Shown: positions 24,499 through 34,879 of the stretch, piece by piece
How the letters are laid out: each line of letters opens with the position of its first letter
Numbering within the stretch: the stretch's first letter is position 1
Source of the DNA: Lentibacter algarum
GTDB taxonomy: Bacteria > Pseudomonadota > Alphaproteobacteria > Rhodobacterales > Rhodobacteraceae
Assembly (NCBI RefSeq): GCF_040580765.1
Contig: NZ_CP158687.1
Span: 930,001 to 994,000 of the forward strand
Direction: 5' to 3'
Length of the DNA: 64,000 nucleotides
The notes under the pieces: generated by a model
Databases searched by the model: none
What the model saw: the letters and a program-made list of their open reading frames with translations, nothing else
What the model was told of the DNA's origin: nothing
Made by a program: the position numbers and the translations under genes

Positions 24499-25895
24499 TG
24501 GAGCCGATTGAAATTGGTTTATACACATCCGCAGGGATGCTTGTGTTGGTTCTGCTGGGTATGCGGGTTGCTTTTGCGGCGGGACTTGCGGGCTATATTG
24601 GCCTGATCTGGCTGCGCTGGAATGGTTTTGACTATGATCCGGAACGCTTTTGGAAAGCGGTGGAGATCAGCACTAAGATTGCCGGACTGACGCCGCATTC
24701 GAAAGTCTCTGCACAGGTGCTATCACTGATCCCTGTTTTCATTATGATCGGTTATCTCGCCTATCATGCCAAGTTGACGACAGCTCTTTTTGAGGCCTGT
24801 AAGCGTTGGATCGCTTGGGTCCCAGGTGGGCTTGCTGTTTCAACCGTCTTTGCGACAGCGGGCTTTGCAGCTGTGTCAGGCGCTTCTGTGGCCACGGCGG
24901 CTGTGTTTGCGCGGATTGCGATCCCTGAGATGCTTAAAATCGGATATAATAAGCAGTTTGCGGCGGGTGTTGTCGCGGCGGGCGGCACTTTGGCCTCACT
25001 TATTCCGCCCTCGGCGATTTTGGTGATCTATGCCATTATTGTTGAGCAAGACGTGGGTATGCTCTTGCTCGCAGGCTTTATTCCAGGTGTTTTCTCGGCG
25101 ATCGTCTATGCTGTTCTGATTATTGGTATCGCGGTGGTGTTCAAGAATGTGGGCCCGCCTGTGACTGGGTTTACTTGGAAAGAGCGCTTTGAGAGCCTGC
25201 CACCAGCCTTGCCCATTGTGGCTGTCGTCGTGATCATTATTTTCTTTGTCTACAACCCGTTCGGCGACGCTTGGGGCACACCGACGGAAGGCGGCGCTGT
25301 TGGCGCGTTTATCGTCTTTCTCATGGCGCTCTATCGTGGGATGCGTTGGCCAAAGCTGAAGGAAGCACTGCTCGAAACTGCTAAGCTCACCGTGATGATC
25401 TTCACGATCATCTGGGGCGTGTTGATCTATGTGCGTTTCCTTGGCTTTGCTGAATTGCCCGACGCGTTTTCTAGCTGGATCACATCGCTTGAGCTCTCGC
25501 CCATGATTATTCTTATTTGTATCCTGCTGGCCTATGCCGTGCTCGGCATGTTCATGGATGCAATTGGGATGCTCTTGCTCACACTACCTGTGGTTTATCC
25601 TGCTGTTATGGCGCTGAACGGGGGCGAGAATGTTGCCGCCGTTGATAGTGCCTTTGGGATGTCAGGGCCGATGTGCGCGATCTGGTTTGGCATTCTGGTG
25701 GTCAAAATGGCGGAGTTCTGTTTGATCACCCCGCCAATTGGCCTCAACTGCTTTGTTGTTGCTGGGGTGCGTGATGATCTGACGGTGCAGGACGTTTTCA
25801 AAGGCGTGACGCCGTTCTTCATTGCAGATGCGCTGACCATTGCCGGGCTTGTTGCTTTCCCGGGCATTGTGCTCTGGTTGCCCTCTCTGGCGTGA
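24498..25895 (+). CDS. TRAP transporter large permease subunit (DctM family)
   Basis: This is the sodium-coupled transport subunit, with 465 residues and about twelve hydrophobic helices. DctM features include the IPVFIMIGYLAYHAKLTTAL stretch, VAAGGTLASLIPPSAILVIYA (the first hairpin with its conserved Pro residues) and the later LLTLPVVYPAVMALNG and CLITPPIGLNCFVVAGV hairpin. I placed the start at 24498 (MEPIEIGLYTSAGM), overlapping the DctQ stop, rather than at the in-frame 24381. A hairpin and then hutH follow, so the cargo may be histidine-related or a different organic acid. Confidence 0.93.
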   Translation: MEPIEIGLYTSAGMLVLVLLGMRVAFAAGLAGYIGLIWLRWNGFDYDPERFWKAVEISTKIAGLTPHSKVSAQVLSLIPVFIMIGYLAYHAKLTTALFEACKRWIAWVPGGLAVSTVFATAGFAAVSGASVATAAVFARIAIPEMLKIGYNKQFAAGVVAAGGTLASLIPPSAILVIYAIIVEQDVGMLLLAGFIPGVFSAIVYAVLIIGIAVVFKNVGPPVTGFTWKERFESLPPALPIVAVVVIIIFFVYNPFGDAWGTPTEGGAVGAFIVFLMALYRGMRWPKLKEALLETAKLTVMIFTIIWGVLIYVRFLGFAELPDAFSSWITSLELSPMIILICILLAYAVLGMFMDAIGMLLLTLPVVYPAVMALNGGENVAAVDSAFGMSGPMCAIWFGILVVKMAEFCLITPPIGLNCFVVAGVRDDLTVQDVFKGVTPFFIADALTIAGLVAFPGIVLWLPSLA

Positions 25896-25907
25896 TGATC
25901 GCCCCTT

Positions 25908-25930
25908 AATATGTGTAGACATATTATTTT
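25908..25930. other. AT-rich hairpin between dctM and hutH
   Basis: AATATGT (25908-25914) pairs with ACATATT (25919-25925) across GTAG, followed by ATTTTT. It could be a weak terminator of the TRAP operon or an operator for hutH; the stem is too AT-rich to be sure. Confidence 0.45.
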
Positions 25931-25972
25931 TAAGTCGGTAACTCTTCCCCTAATCTAAGGGGGAGAGTTCTC

Positions 25973-27508
25973 ATGACCACGATCGTTTTGACGCCTATGT
26001 CTGTCGGCTTTTCCCAGCTTGAACAGGTATATCGGGACGGCATTTCTCCTCAGCTTGATCCCTATTGTAAGCCCGCTGTGGAGCTGGCTGCCAGCCGCAT
26101 TGCAGAGGCGGCCGCAGGAGGCGCTGCTGTTTATGGTGTGAACACGGGTTTTGGCAAATTGGCGAGTGTGAAAGTCGCGCCAGAGGATACGGCGCAGCTG
26201 CAGCGGAACTTGATCTTGAGCCATTGTTGCGGGGTGGGCGAAGCGATGCCTGAGGCGCATGTGCGCCTGATGATGACGCTTAAGCTTTTGTCTTTTGGAC
26301 GCGGCGCTTCTGGCGTGCGGTGGGCCCTGGTCGGACTGTTGGAAGGGATGCTGCGCAAGGGTGTGACACCTGAAGTTCCTGCGCAAGGCTCGGTGGGCGC
26401 ATCTGGTGACCTTGCGCCTTTGGCGCATATGACCGCAGCAATGATGGGCGAGGGCAAGGCGCGCTATCAGGGCGTCTTGATGGACGCGGCTGAGGCCTTG
26501 GCCAAGGCGGGGCTCGAGCCTGTGGAGCTTGGTCCCAAAGAGGGCCTCGCCTGTATAAATGGGACGCAATTTTCCACGGCCTATGCGCTTGCGGGCCTCT
26601 TTGAGGGCTGGCGCGCGGCGCAGAGCGCTCTTGTGATTTCGGCGCTTTCGACAGACGCGATCATGGGCTCGACCGCGCCGTTGCAGCCCGAAATTCACGC
26701 GCTGCGCGGCCATGCGGGGCAGATCGAGGCGGCGGCTGCGATGCGTACGCTTTTGGACGGCTCAGAAATCCGCGAGAGCCACCGTGAGGGCGACACACGC
26801 GTGCAGGATCCGTACTGCATCCGCTGTCAGCCGCAGGTGACGGGGGCGGCGATGGATGTGATGCGCCAAGCTGCAAGCACGCTGATTATTGAGGCCAATG
26901 CGGCAACGGACAATCCTTTGGTGCTGACGGAGGCGGGTCTCATTGTGTCGGGGGGCAACTTCCATGCTGAGCCTGTGGGGTTTGCCGCAGATATGATTGC
27001 ACTCGCGCTTTCAGAAATCGGTGCGATTGCGCAGCGGCGCGTGGCTTTGATGGTGGATCCGACCTTGAGCTTTGATTTGCCGCCTTTCCTGACGCCCAAT
27101 CCCGGACTGAACTCTGGTCTGATGATTGCCGAGGTGACGACGGCGGCTTTGATGAGTGAAAACAAACACCTCGCTAACCCGACTGTCACCGACAGCACGC
27201 CAACCTCCGCAAACCAAGAGGACCATGTAAGCATGGCAGCTCATGGTGCGCGGCGCTTGATGCAGATGGTGCGCAATCTTGAGCATATCTTGGGGGTTGA
27301 GCTTTTGTGCGCAGCGCAGGGTGTGGAGTTTCGTGCGCCTCTGGAGACGAGCGGTCCTTTGGCGGCTGTGATCAAGCGTTTGCGCCGTGACATCGCGAGC
27401 CTCACGGACGACAGGTATATGGCCAACGATTTGGCGCAGGCCGCCGCGCTTGTGGGCACAGGCGCTGTAACGCGCGCGGCGGCAACAGAGCTGCCAACGC
27501 TGGGCTAG
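25973..27508 (+). CDS. hutH: Histidine ammonia-lyase
   Basis: It deaminates L-histidine to urocanate using an MIO prosthetic group formed from Ala-Ser-Gly. The tripeptide is Ala143-Ser144-Gly145 in [15 protein letters not shown], at the position known in Pseudomonas HAL. At 511 residues it is full length, with [10 protein letters not shown] near the N-terminus and [15 protein letters not shown] in the middle. The selectivity segment reads [10 protein letters not shown] with the Ser-His pair of histidine enzymes rather than the lone His of tyrosine lyases. No hutU, hutI or hutG is adjacent, so hutH is separated from the rest of the pathway here. Confidence 0.94.
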   Translation: MTTIVLTPMSVGFSQLEQVYRDGISPQLDPYCKPAVELAASRIAEAAAGGAAVYGVNTGFGKLASVKVAPEDTAQLQRNLILSHCCGVGEAMPEAHVRLMMTLKLLSFGRGASGVRWALVGLLEGMLRKGVTPEVPAQGSVGASGDLAPLAHMTAAMMGEGKARYQGVLMDAAEALAKAGLEPVELGPKEGLACINGTQFSTAYALAGLFEGWRAAQSALVISALSTDAIMGSTAPLQPEIHALRGHAGQIEAAAAMRTLLDGSEIRESHREGDTRVQDPYCIRCQPQVTGAAMDVMRQAASTLIIEANAATDNPLVLTEAGLIVSGGNFHAEPVGFAADMIALALSEIGAIAQRRVALMVDPTLSFDLPPFLTPNPGLNSGLMIAEVTTAALMSENKHLANPTVTDSTPTSANQEDHVSMAAHGARRLMQMVRNLEHILGVELLCAAQGVEFRAPLETSGPLAAVIKRLRRDIASLTDDRYMANDLAQAAALVGTGAVTRAAATELPTLG

Positions 27509-28713
27509 ATCACGGCTTTTTCGAGGATCGGCGCGTTCGCGGCGATGCGCTCGTAATGGAAGGCACTAAGATCAAGGCTGCGGTAGCTTCCATAGGTCAA
27601 CCATTCGGCTGTGCCCCGGCCCATGGCTGGGGATTGTTGCAGCCCGTGACCTGAAAAACCGTTGAGAAACAAAAAGTTGCTTATGTCGGGGTGGGGGCCA
27701 GTGATGGCGTTTTGGTCCAGCGTGTTATAGGCGTAATGGCCTGCCCATTCGGAAACAATCTTTATGGCCTCGAACTGGGGAATGCGTGTCGCGATCATTG
27801 GCCAAACATGGTTTTCCCAAAGGCTGTGATCCATCGCGAAATCATCGAATGCGACAGCGGGGTCTTCTTCTGTATGGGCGCCTGCCATATAAGTTCCGCC
27901 GCTAACTTCCCGCACATGCACCCCTGAGGGGTCAATGGTGAGCGGCAAGGGCTGCTCCAGCGGGTGTTCGGCGCGAAAGACCCATGTGAAGCGCTTGCGC
28001 GGCTCAACCGGCAGGCTGAGCCCAGCCATAGCCGCGGTGCGCGCGGCGCGCGAGCCTGTTGCGTTGACAAGCTGGCCACAAGAGACGGTCTGACCGGTGC
28101 TCAGAGTGATGCTTTCTATTCGGTTACCTGCGGTGTTCTTGTTGAGGGCGGTAACCTCTGCTGCGACGTATTCTACTCCTGCCTCGCGGCCAATGCGCCG
28201 CTGCCAATCAAAGACGGCTTGGCCATCAAAGAAGCCCTCATCAACTGTGTTGATCGAGCCGAGTAGGATATCGTCGAGTGCATAAAAGGGATAGGCGGCT
28301 GCGATTTGTTCACGGCTCATAAGTTGCGTGGCGGCGCCTGCGGCGTGCTGTACGGCGTGGTTCGTGCGCAGGGTCGTGGCCATTTCTTCCGTGTCTGCGA
28401 GATACATGTAGCCGAAGTTCTGGATGTCGAGCTTTGGAACGCGACTGTCGCTGAGGTATGCACCGAGGTTTTTTACATAGTCGGCGGCAAACTGCGAGAT
28501 GCGCACGTTCAGCCCTGTCGAAAACTGCTGCCGCATACAGGAGTTTGTGTGGGAGGTTGAGGCGAACTCATAAGTCGGATCACGCTCAACCACCAAAACT
28601 TTGCCTTGAAAGTCCTTGTTTTGGCTCAAAAAGCAGGCCGTGGAGGCCCCCATGATGCCGCCACCTATGATAATCACATCGTAAGAAGTTTGCAATGAAG
28701 TGACTTTCTGCAT
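27505..28713 (-). CDS. FAD-dependent amine/amino-acid oxidase (DAO family, SoxB-like)
   Basis: A 402-residue flavoprotein of the D-amino acid/sarcosine oxidase superfamily. The dinucleotide motif is [19 protein letters not shown] near residue 13, followed by [16 protein letters not shown], where the loop contacting FAD lies. The late [33 protein letters not shown] is the family's C-terminal FAD segment. It resembles the monomeric dehydrogenases related to sarcosine oxidase beta. The start is uncertain: I chose ATG 28713 ([12 protein letters not shown]), but no good ribosome site is visible and 28767 is possible. It ends with a 4-bp tail-to-tail overlap with hutH. The substrate is unknown. Confidence 0.85.
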   Translation of the reverse strand: MQKVTSLQTSYDVIIIGGGIMGASTACFLSQNKDFQGKVLVVERDPTYEFASTSHTNSCMRQQFSTGLNVRISQFAADYVKNLGAYLSDSRVPKLDIQNFGYMYLADTEEMATTLRTNHAVQHAAGAATQLMSREQIAAAYPFYALDDILLGSINTVDEGFFDGQAVFDWQRRIGREAGVEYVAAEVTALNKNTAGNRIESITLSTGQTVSCGQLVNATGSRAARTAAMAGLSLPVEPRKRFTWVFRAEHPLEQPLPLTIDPSGVHVREVSGGTYMAGAHTEEDPAVAFDDFAMDHSLWENHVWPMIATRIPQFEAIKIVSEWAGHYAYNTLDQNAITGPHPDISNFLFLNGFSGHGLQQSPAMGRGTAEWLTYGSYRSLDLSAFHYERIAANAPILEKAVI

Positions 28714-29035
28714 GGGTGCGGCTCGCTGGAAGGAATTTGGCTTCAGATTGCCCGAAAACAGAGCCATTGCAAGGCCAGAAAAACCGTGCCGCTGCTGCGC
28801 TTTGGCGGGGCTGCAGATTCGGTGTATTTTGATGTGAGAGGCGATACTCCATTGGTGAGGAGGGATGTGGTTAAAAATTGATGCGTTCGAACGTGATGAA
28901 TTTTTCATTTAATAACACATGATTAACCTCTGATGTCGGGAGCAAATTTAACGGGTGTGTCGGGGTGGGTTGACTTGGCGGCAGCATTGGTCGAGCTTTT
29001 GGTTTGATAGTTTGTTAAATCTTGGGGCTGTTTTT
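28714..29035. promoter_or_regulatory. Divergent 322-bp control region with nested palindromes
   Basis: There is no gene here. Three inverted repeats are packed into 28884-28926: CGTTCGAACG (28884-28893), ATGAA-TTT-TTCAT (28896-28908) and TTAAT-N8-ATTAA (28909-28926). They lie roughly 110-150 bases before the adhesin start and are the best candidates for adhesin control sites. The rest shows no clear structure. Confidence 0.5.
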
Positions 29036-32000
29036 ATGGTTGTGTTTTCCCGCGACGTTTTTCCGTCGGTTGTGTCTGTTTCGTCTTCATCAGAGTTTGC
29101 TAAGAGGCTCTCAAAGCTTAGCCAAGCACAGGCGACACCTGTTGCGCTGCCACGGGATAATCAGGCGCAACAAAGCTATTTCAAGCGGTTTATGAAACAG
29201 AATGCCTTGCGCCTAGCGGTGGGCAGCTCTGCTATGGTCTTGGTGCTTCTGAGCGCTGATGATGCGAGTGCGCAAAGCGCGGGTCTGGATATTGCGGGCC
29301 TTGAGGGTGTTGCCTCTGCGGTGCAGCAAGCCGACGGTTCATTGCTCGTCACACTGGAAAACGGCCAGACGATCCGAATTCCCGAAGGCAGCTATACCGT
29401 GGGTGCTGCGGGCGACATTGTGGTGTCGGAGGCTGTGGCGCAGCAAGTCGTGGATATTGTGGCTGCGGGTCTTGAAGGCGGCGCGACCATGACTGCCGGA
29501 ATGGCCGCGGGCGGCGCTGTGGGTGTTGGTGCTTTGGCGGCACTTGGCGGTGGCTCTTCGGGCTCTGCGGCAGGTGCGGCGCCTGCGCCTGCGCCTGTGT
29601 TTAACAATGGTGGCCGTGTTGTGGACGGCTATTTGGTGGGCGCAACAGTCTATCGCGACCTGAATGGGAATGAAGCCCTGGACGCGGGCGAGCCAACGAC
29701 GACGACCGACAGCGAAGGCAACTGGACCTTGGCGGAAAGCAGTGCCAACCCGAGCGCCAAGCTTATTTCCTTTGGCGGCACGGATGCGGCCACTGGCAAA
29801 CCTTTCACGGGCGTTTTGACGGCCCCAGCGGGTGCGGATGTGATTACGCCACTCACAACGCTGGTGCAAAGTCTGGTCGAAAAGCGGGCTGCAGAAGGAA
29901 ATGAGATTTCGGTGGAAGATGTCAGCGCGCAGTTGGCGGCAGCGCTTGGGTTGTCGGGGCAAAACCTGCTTGAGCTTGACCCAATTGAGGCGATTGAAAA
30001 CGGCACGGGGGACGCGGATGCGGATGCCTTTAAGGCTGCGGCCAAAGTTGCTGCTGTGATCAACGCGGCGGCAGCGGGCGCGGCAGATGATGCGGCGGCG
30101 CTGGAAGGCTCGGCGCAGGCGACTGGGTCTTTGGCGGAGTCGCTTCTGGCAGCTGGCAACGATAGCGCATTGGAAGATAGCGCAGCCATTGCTGCGGCGC
30201 TTGAGAGCGCTGGCGTGGATGCAACGAAGTCTGGGGCGATTGCAAATCAAGTGCGAAATGCGAACACTCTGATTGAGCAGGCAGCTGGCTCTGACTTGCA
30301 AGAGGTGCAGCAGCAGATCGAGGCTGTGCAAGAGGTTGTGCAGGGCGAGCTTGTGGATGCGATTGAAGCGTCAGACGAAGAAGGCAATACGGATCTTGAA
30401 GATCTGGATGTTGGCCAGCAGGCTCAGGCTGTTGTGCCTTTGCGTCCGAGTGTGACCAGTGAAGTCAACGAGCTCTATGGCGCGGATGGCCCTGGAGCCG
30501 ATCTCATTGTGGCTGGCCTGGGCCGACCTGGGAGCACCGTTGAAGTCACTGTCGGGGATGCAGTCGAGACGGTTGTTGTGGCTGCTGCGCTTGAGGGCGA
30601 GACCACAGGCGCTTGGAGTGTGAGCTTTGCGGCGGCTGATCTGCCTGATGCAACTGGCGAGTACGATGTGACTGTGGCAGCAGCTCCCGAGGGGAGCACT
30701 GTCTTTACATTGGCGCGTTCGGTTGGCTCGGTCGAGGTGGATGCGATAGCGCCTGATGCGCCAGTGATCGACGCGGTCACAGGCGATGACGAGCTGAACC
30801 TTATTGAGCAGTTTGAAGATCTGACTGTGACGGGCACTGCCGAGGCTGGCGCAACTGTGACAGTGAGCATTGGCGACACTGATGTTGAAGTCACGGCCTC
30901 CGAGACGGATGGCAGCTTTAGTGCTACATTTGATGCCGCTGATTTGCCCACAACCAGCCCGTTTGATATCTCGGCTGTGGCCGAAGACGCGCTTGGCAAC
31001 ACGGGCGTTGCCGCGACACGTTCCGTCACGCTGGGCGACACGGATTTGAGCGCGAGCGTTGTGCTCAACGCGGCGGTGTCTAACTTTGCCGAGCCAGCCA
31101 ACACAGAGGCTGTCGATATTTCAGGCGCGCGCCCTGGTGTGTTTGTGCAGGGCGAAGACGGGTCTGCAAGTCTGCGCACACCTGTTGTGAGCGACACCGC
31201 CATTACCTTTACAGGCGATGACGGGGTGGTCTTTAGCTTTACGGGCACGGGCCTGAGCTATGGAGACGGCAGTGCCAGCGGGATCATCTCGGGCTATACG
31301 GTGGGCACAACCGCCACCCCCAACGCGCTTGTGGCAACGGGGCTTGCTGTTCCGGCGGCTATATTGCCCGCAGGCCTTGCGGCGCTTGTTTCTGAGGCGG
31401 GTGTGATCAACGAAGAGGCTTTTGATGACTTGTTTGCGCAATTCACCAATACTGTGGTTGGCTCGGCCGACGGGGATGACCTTGATTTTGACGATATATC
31501 CCCCAACAACGACAGTGTTGATGGTGGCGCGGGCGACGATAACCTGAGCTTTGGTGCAGGGGATGACAGCTATCAGGGGGGCGAGGGCGACGATTATATC
31601 TTTGACTCTCTTGGTTCAAATACGATTGACGGCGGCGCTGGTGATTATGACCAAGTGGCCTATTGGCGTGCCAAAGCGGGTGTCACAGTTGATTTGAACG
31701 CCGGCACAGCCACCAAGGGCGATGGCTCGGTCGACACGATCACAAATGTGGAAATGGTGCGCGGCTCGATGTTTGCCGACAGCATTCAGCTGGCGGATGG
31801 CGATGGACCATCACGGGCGCGCGGCCTTGACGGCAACGACACGCTGATGGGCGGCAGTGGCGACAATGACCGTGTGTCATATGACCGCGACGCGCAATAT
31901 GGCGGCAACGCCGGCGTCACGGTCGATTTGCAAGCTGGCACAGCGACAGACGGCTTTGGCGCAACGGACATGCTTTCGGGCTTTGAAGAAGTGCAAGGCA

Positions 32001-34864
32001 CAGAGTTTGCGGATAGTTTGACAGCGGCGGACAGCGGCTCGGATCTGCGCGCCGGCGGCGGCGATGACACCGTGGTGTCGGGCGCGGGCGATGACACGAT
32101 GGTGCTAGGCGCCGGCGCTGATGTGGTGCGTTACTCCGGCGGCCTTGACTGGGTCGAGGATTTTGACGTTAGCGAAGACACGCTTGAGTTTGTGGGCGGT
32201 GCTGCAAGCAGCGTTCTGAATGTCTCGGTTGGCGAGTATAACAACGGCACTGGCCCATATGACCAAGGCGCGTTTCTTGATTTTGGCGATGGAAACGGCT
32301 TGACGCTGAACGGCGTGAGCGGGGCTGAGGCGCAAGCTTTGTTGCTTGGGCTTGATCTAGAGGGTGTGTCCTTGACGGGAACCACAGGCAACGACACGCT
32401 TGAGGGCACTTTGGGTGACGATACGCTCAACGCTCTCAGCAATGACGATGGCAACGACCGTTTGGTGGCCAGCCTTGGCGACGACCAGCTTGTATTCTCG
32501 GATGGCACGGCCACAACTTATGCCGAGATTGATTACTCAAATCTTGTTGGCACTGGTATTACGGCCACGGTGGACTATCAGGCCAACACAGGCAGCGTTT
32601 CAAAAGGCGCGCTTGGCACGGATACTTTGGTTGGGGTGGCTTCGGTTTCAAACTGGGGGTTGGGCCTTATTACCACAGCCGAAGACGACAGCGTGACGAT
32701 CACCCAAGGGGCGCAGGATAGCTACACTTGGAGTGGGGTTTACTATGTAGGCGGCGATGACGTTGTGAATGTCAACGTCGGGCAAGGCTCTGGGACGACA
32801 CGTGTGGCCATCAAGGGCGATGACGCGGTCATTGCAAATTTGGGTACGGGTGCGGTTGATATTGGCGGAGGCGCAGGCTCTGTTCAGATCAACGTGACAG
32901 GCGCGGCCGATGGCGCAGGTAATATTGAATTAGAGACCAGCTCGGCGGCCGACAGTGTGATGGGCAGCGCGTTTGGGGACCGCTTTATTCTGGGCGGTGG
33001 GAACGACACGCTGGATGCGGGCGATGGCTTTGACATGGTGCGCTATGACCGCTCGGGTGTCGGGCCTATCACGGCTGACTTGGGCGCAGGGACTGTAACG
33101 GGCACCTGGGATGGCGTGGCCTTTAGCGATATGCTCATGAACATTGAAGAGATCCGCGGCTCGCGGGACGGCGCTGACAGCTTGACGGCGGCCAACACAG
33201 GCTCTGTGCTGCGCGCTTATGAGGGCGATGACACGCTGACGGGCGGTGCAGGAAACGACTACCTGCGGGGCGGTGATGGCGGCGACACCTTTGTAGTTGG
33301 CCATGGCGGCTATGATGTGATCGCTGATTTCAACATTTCAGAAGGCGATATGATTGTTGACGTGCTGGCTGACAGCCGTGGCGAAGAACAATTGGTTTTG
33401 ACCGCTGTTGGTGGGTCAACCGAAGTGTCGATTGGCGGCACGACTGTTTTGCTCGAAAATGTCTTTATCGAGGATGTGGAAGACTATCTTGCGGGTCTTG
33501 GTGGTATTTTGGGTACGGCGGAAGACGACACGCTGGTGGGCACTGAAGGTGATGACACCCTTAACGGCCTTGGCGGGGACGATGTTCTGACAGGTGGTGC
33601 TGGTGCGGATGAGTTTGTTGTTGGTCTGGGCAACGATACTATTACCGACTTTAACCCTGAAGAAGGCGACGATGTTTACACTGCAGAAGACATCGACATT
33701 GATTTTGATACAGCGCTTACAGACACCACTTATGACGGTTCAGCGGCTGCCCGAGTGGCCTTTGGCGGCGGAAACTCTGTTACGCTTGCAGGCTATACGG
33801 CGGCTGAGTTCCTCGACCTCCTATCGTCTTTTGTCTACTCGGACGCACCGTTTGACCCAGCTGATTTTGGCGAACGTGTAGTGACGTTTGAACAATTTGA
33901 TACTGGGGGTGTTGATCCTTACGATGCCTTTGATGCCGTTCTTGAAAATGGCGATATTGATGTTGCAAGTTTCTCCTCAACAAGCGTGACGTTTGTCGGG
34001 ATGTATGATGGCACCTCTTACAGTGCGATTGTGACGGGCAGCGACTTTACTGTATCGGGCACGGGAGAAAACCAGGAGTTGCTTGGCAATATTGTTGATA
34101 TTGACTTTGGCCCGACAGGTGGGTCAAACTGGTTGGCGATCAGTGATCTGAACCTCAGTCCAACAGAGCTTTATGATGCGGTCACGGGCGATATGAGCAC
34201 CGCTGAGGTCTTTGGTGCGGATGCGCAGTTTGTCTTGATTGACAGTGACGCCGGCGCGCGAGACGGATGGGACGGCGCAGACACCTGGATTGACTCAGGT
34301 GCAGGGGATGACACCGTTGATGTGGGCGGCACTGGAGACTTTGGCGTTGTGTTGGGCGATGGCAGTGACCGGCTTGAGATTTACAAATCAAGCTTTGATG
34401 GCGCGACGCTGAACGATCAGACCTTTGTCTACATTGATATCGAAGACACGGGCGTTGACACAATCTCTGGGTTTAGAATGGCGCCAGGCGCTGACCAGGG
34501 CGATATAATTGTGCTGCGCGATTTGGGCGGGTTGGAACAGTTTGATTACTTCACAATCTTTGACAACAACTTGCCTGAGATGGTCAATGTTGCGACAGGC
34601 GAGGTAGATCTGTCTGTCATCAATAACGATCTTTCGTTCTTTGGGTATGACGGCCAAGATGACTTGTTTTATGGAATGTTCGTTGAGGGCAGCAGCAGCG
34701 AGGCCGTCTTGGCCAAGCTTGAAGTCAATGAGAGCGGCACCGTGGTTGTTCAAGAGACTGTCGCGATCTTTGAGAACCTCCAGCAAAACGGCTTTAACGC
34801 GGAGCTGCATGAAAACATATTGCTCTTTGTTGAAGACATTCCGGCCACGCCGGAGGTGGCCTAA
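29036..34864 (+). CDS. Large RTX/Ig-like repeat adhesin secreted by a type I system
   Basis: A predicted surface or biofilm adhesin of 1942 residues from ATG 29036. It is acidic and has almost no Cys. Order: a basic N-terminal stretch with a Sec-like hydrophobic segment (LAVGSSAMVLVLLSADDASA); a BapA/LapA-prefix-like region ending in a Gly/Ala-rich hydrophobic run; a VYRDLNGNEALDAGEP module; Ig-like domains (about residues 470-670); and RTX calcium-binding nonapeptides (GGxGxDxLx) in blocks at about 820-1055, 1118-1145, 1308-1425, 1491-1545 and 1745-1782. A unique C-terminus follows, where the secretion signal is expected. Three copies of an AGVTVDLxAGTAT unit accompany the RTX blocks. Exporter, adaptor and outer-membrane genes follow. 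The exact start is uncertain. Confidence 0.87.
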   Translation: MVVFSRDVFPSVVSVSSSSEFAKRLSKLSQAQATPVALPRDNQAQQSYFKRFMKQNALRLAVGSSAMVLVLLSADDASAQSAGLDIAGLEGVASAVQQADGSLLVTLENGQTIRIPEGSYTVGAAGDIVVSEAVAQQVVDIVAAGLEGGATMTAGMAAGGAVGVGALAALGGGSSGSAAGAAPAPAPVFNNGGRVVDGYLVGATVYRDLNGNEALDAGEPTTTTDSEGNWTLAESSANPSAKLISFGGTDAATGKPFTGVLTAPAGADVITPLTTLVQSLVEKRAAEGNEISVEDVSAQLAAALGLSGQNLLELDPIEAIENGTGDADADAFKAAAKVAAVINAAAAGAADDAAALEGSAQATGSLAESLLAAGNDSALEDSAAIAAALESAGVDATKSGAIANQVRNANTLIEQAAGSDLQEVQQQIEAVQEVVQGELVDAIEASDEEGNTDLEDLDVGQQAQAVVPLRPSVTSEVNELYGADGPGADLIVAGLGRPGSTVEVTVGDAVETVVVAAALEGETTGAWSVSFAAADLPDATGEYDVTVAAAPEGSTVFTLARSVGSVEVDAIAPDAPVIDAVTGDDELNLIEQFEDLTVTGTAEAGATVTVSIGDTDVEVTASETDGSFSATFDAADLPTTSPFDISAVAEDALGNTGVAATRSVTLGDTDLSASVVLNAAVSNFAEPANTEAVDISGARPGVFVQGEDGSASLRTPVVSDTAITFTGDDGVVFSFTGTGLSYGDGSASGIISGYTVGTTATPNALVATGLAVPAAILPAGLAALVSEAGVINEEAFDDLFAQFTNTVVGSADGDDLDFDDISPNNDSVDGGAGDDNLSFGAGDDSYQGGEGDDYIFDSLGSNTIDGGAGDYDQVAYWRAKAGVTVDLNAGTATKGDGSVDTITNVEMVRGSMFADSIQLADGDGPSRARGLDGNDTLMGGSGDNDRVSYDRDAQYGGNAGVTVDLQAGTATDGFGATDMLSGFEEVQGTEFADSLTAADSGSDLRAGGGDDTVVSGAGDDTMVLGAGADVVRYSGGLDWVEDFDVSEDTLEFVGGAASSVLNVSVGEYNNGTGPYDQGAFLDFGDGNGLTLNGVSGAEAQALLLGLDLEGVSLTGTTGNDTLEGTLGDDTLNALSNDDGNDRLVASLGDDQLVFSDGTATTYAEIDYSNLVGTGITATVDYQANTGSVSKGALGTDTLVGVASVSNWGLGLITTAEDDSVTITQGAQDSYTWSGVYYVGGDDVVNVNVGQGSGTTRVAIKGDDAVIANLGTGAVDIGGGAGSVQINVTGAADGAGNIELETSSAADSVMGSAFGDRFILGGGNDTLDAGDGFDMVRYDRSGVGPITADLGAGTVTGTWDGVAFSDMLMNIEEIRGSRDGADSLTAANTGSVLRAYEGDDTLTGGAGNDYLRGGDGGDTFVVGHGGYDVIADFNISEGDMIVDVLADSRGEEQLVLTAVGGSTEVSIGGTTVLLENVFIEDVEDYLAGLGGILGTAEDDTLVGTEGDDTLNGLGGDDVLTGGAGADEFVVGLGNDTITDFNPEEGDDVYTAEDIDIDFDTALTDTTYDGSAAARVAFGGGNSVTLAGYTAAEFLDLLSSFVYSDAPFDPADFGERVVTFEQFDTGGVDPYDAFDAVLENGDIDVASFSSTSVTFVGMYDGTSYSAIVTGSDFTVSGTGENQELLGNIVDIDFGPTGGSNWLAISDLNLSPTELYDAVTGDMSTAEVFGADAQFVLIDSDAGARDGWDGADTWIDSGAGDDTVDVGGTGDFGVVLGDGSDRLEIYKSSFDGATLNDQTFVYIDIEDTGVDTISGFRMAPGADQGDIIVLRDLGGLEQFDYFTIFDNNLPEMVNVATGEVDLSVINNDLSFFGYDGQDDLFYGMFVEGSSSEAVLAKLEVNESGTVVVQETVAIFENLQQNGFNAELHENILLFVEDIPATPEVA

Positions 34865-34879
34865 CGCGGGGCGGCGGAG

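Noticed and set aside
25973..27508. hutH as a tyrosine ammonia-lyase
   Set aside because: The selectivity segment has the Ser-His pair of histidine enzymes ([10 protein letters not shown]) and not the lone His seen in tyrosine lyases.
28880..28900. GTTCGAAC resembling a tRNA T-arm
   Set aside because: No acceptor, D or anticodon arms can be built around it, and it is better read as a palindrome in the adhesin control region.
29339..30331. 330-codon minus-strand open frame within the adhesin
   Set aside because: It is Arg/Cys-rich and unstructured, as expected for the reverse of an Ala/Asp-rich repeat gene.
31490..33670. Repetitive DNA that might suggest a CRISPR-like or satellite array
   Set aside because: The repeats are in frame and encode GGxGxD calcium-binding motifs; unit length and sequence vary and there are no spacers.
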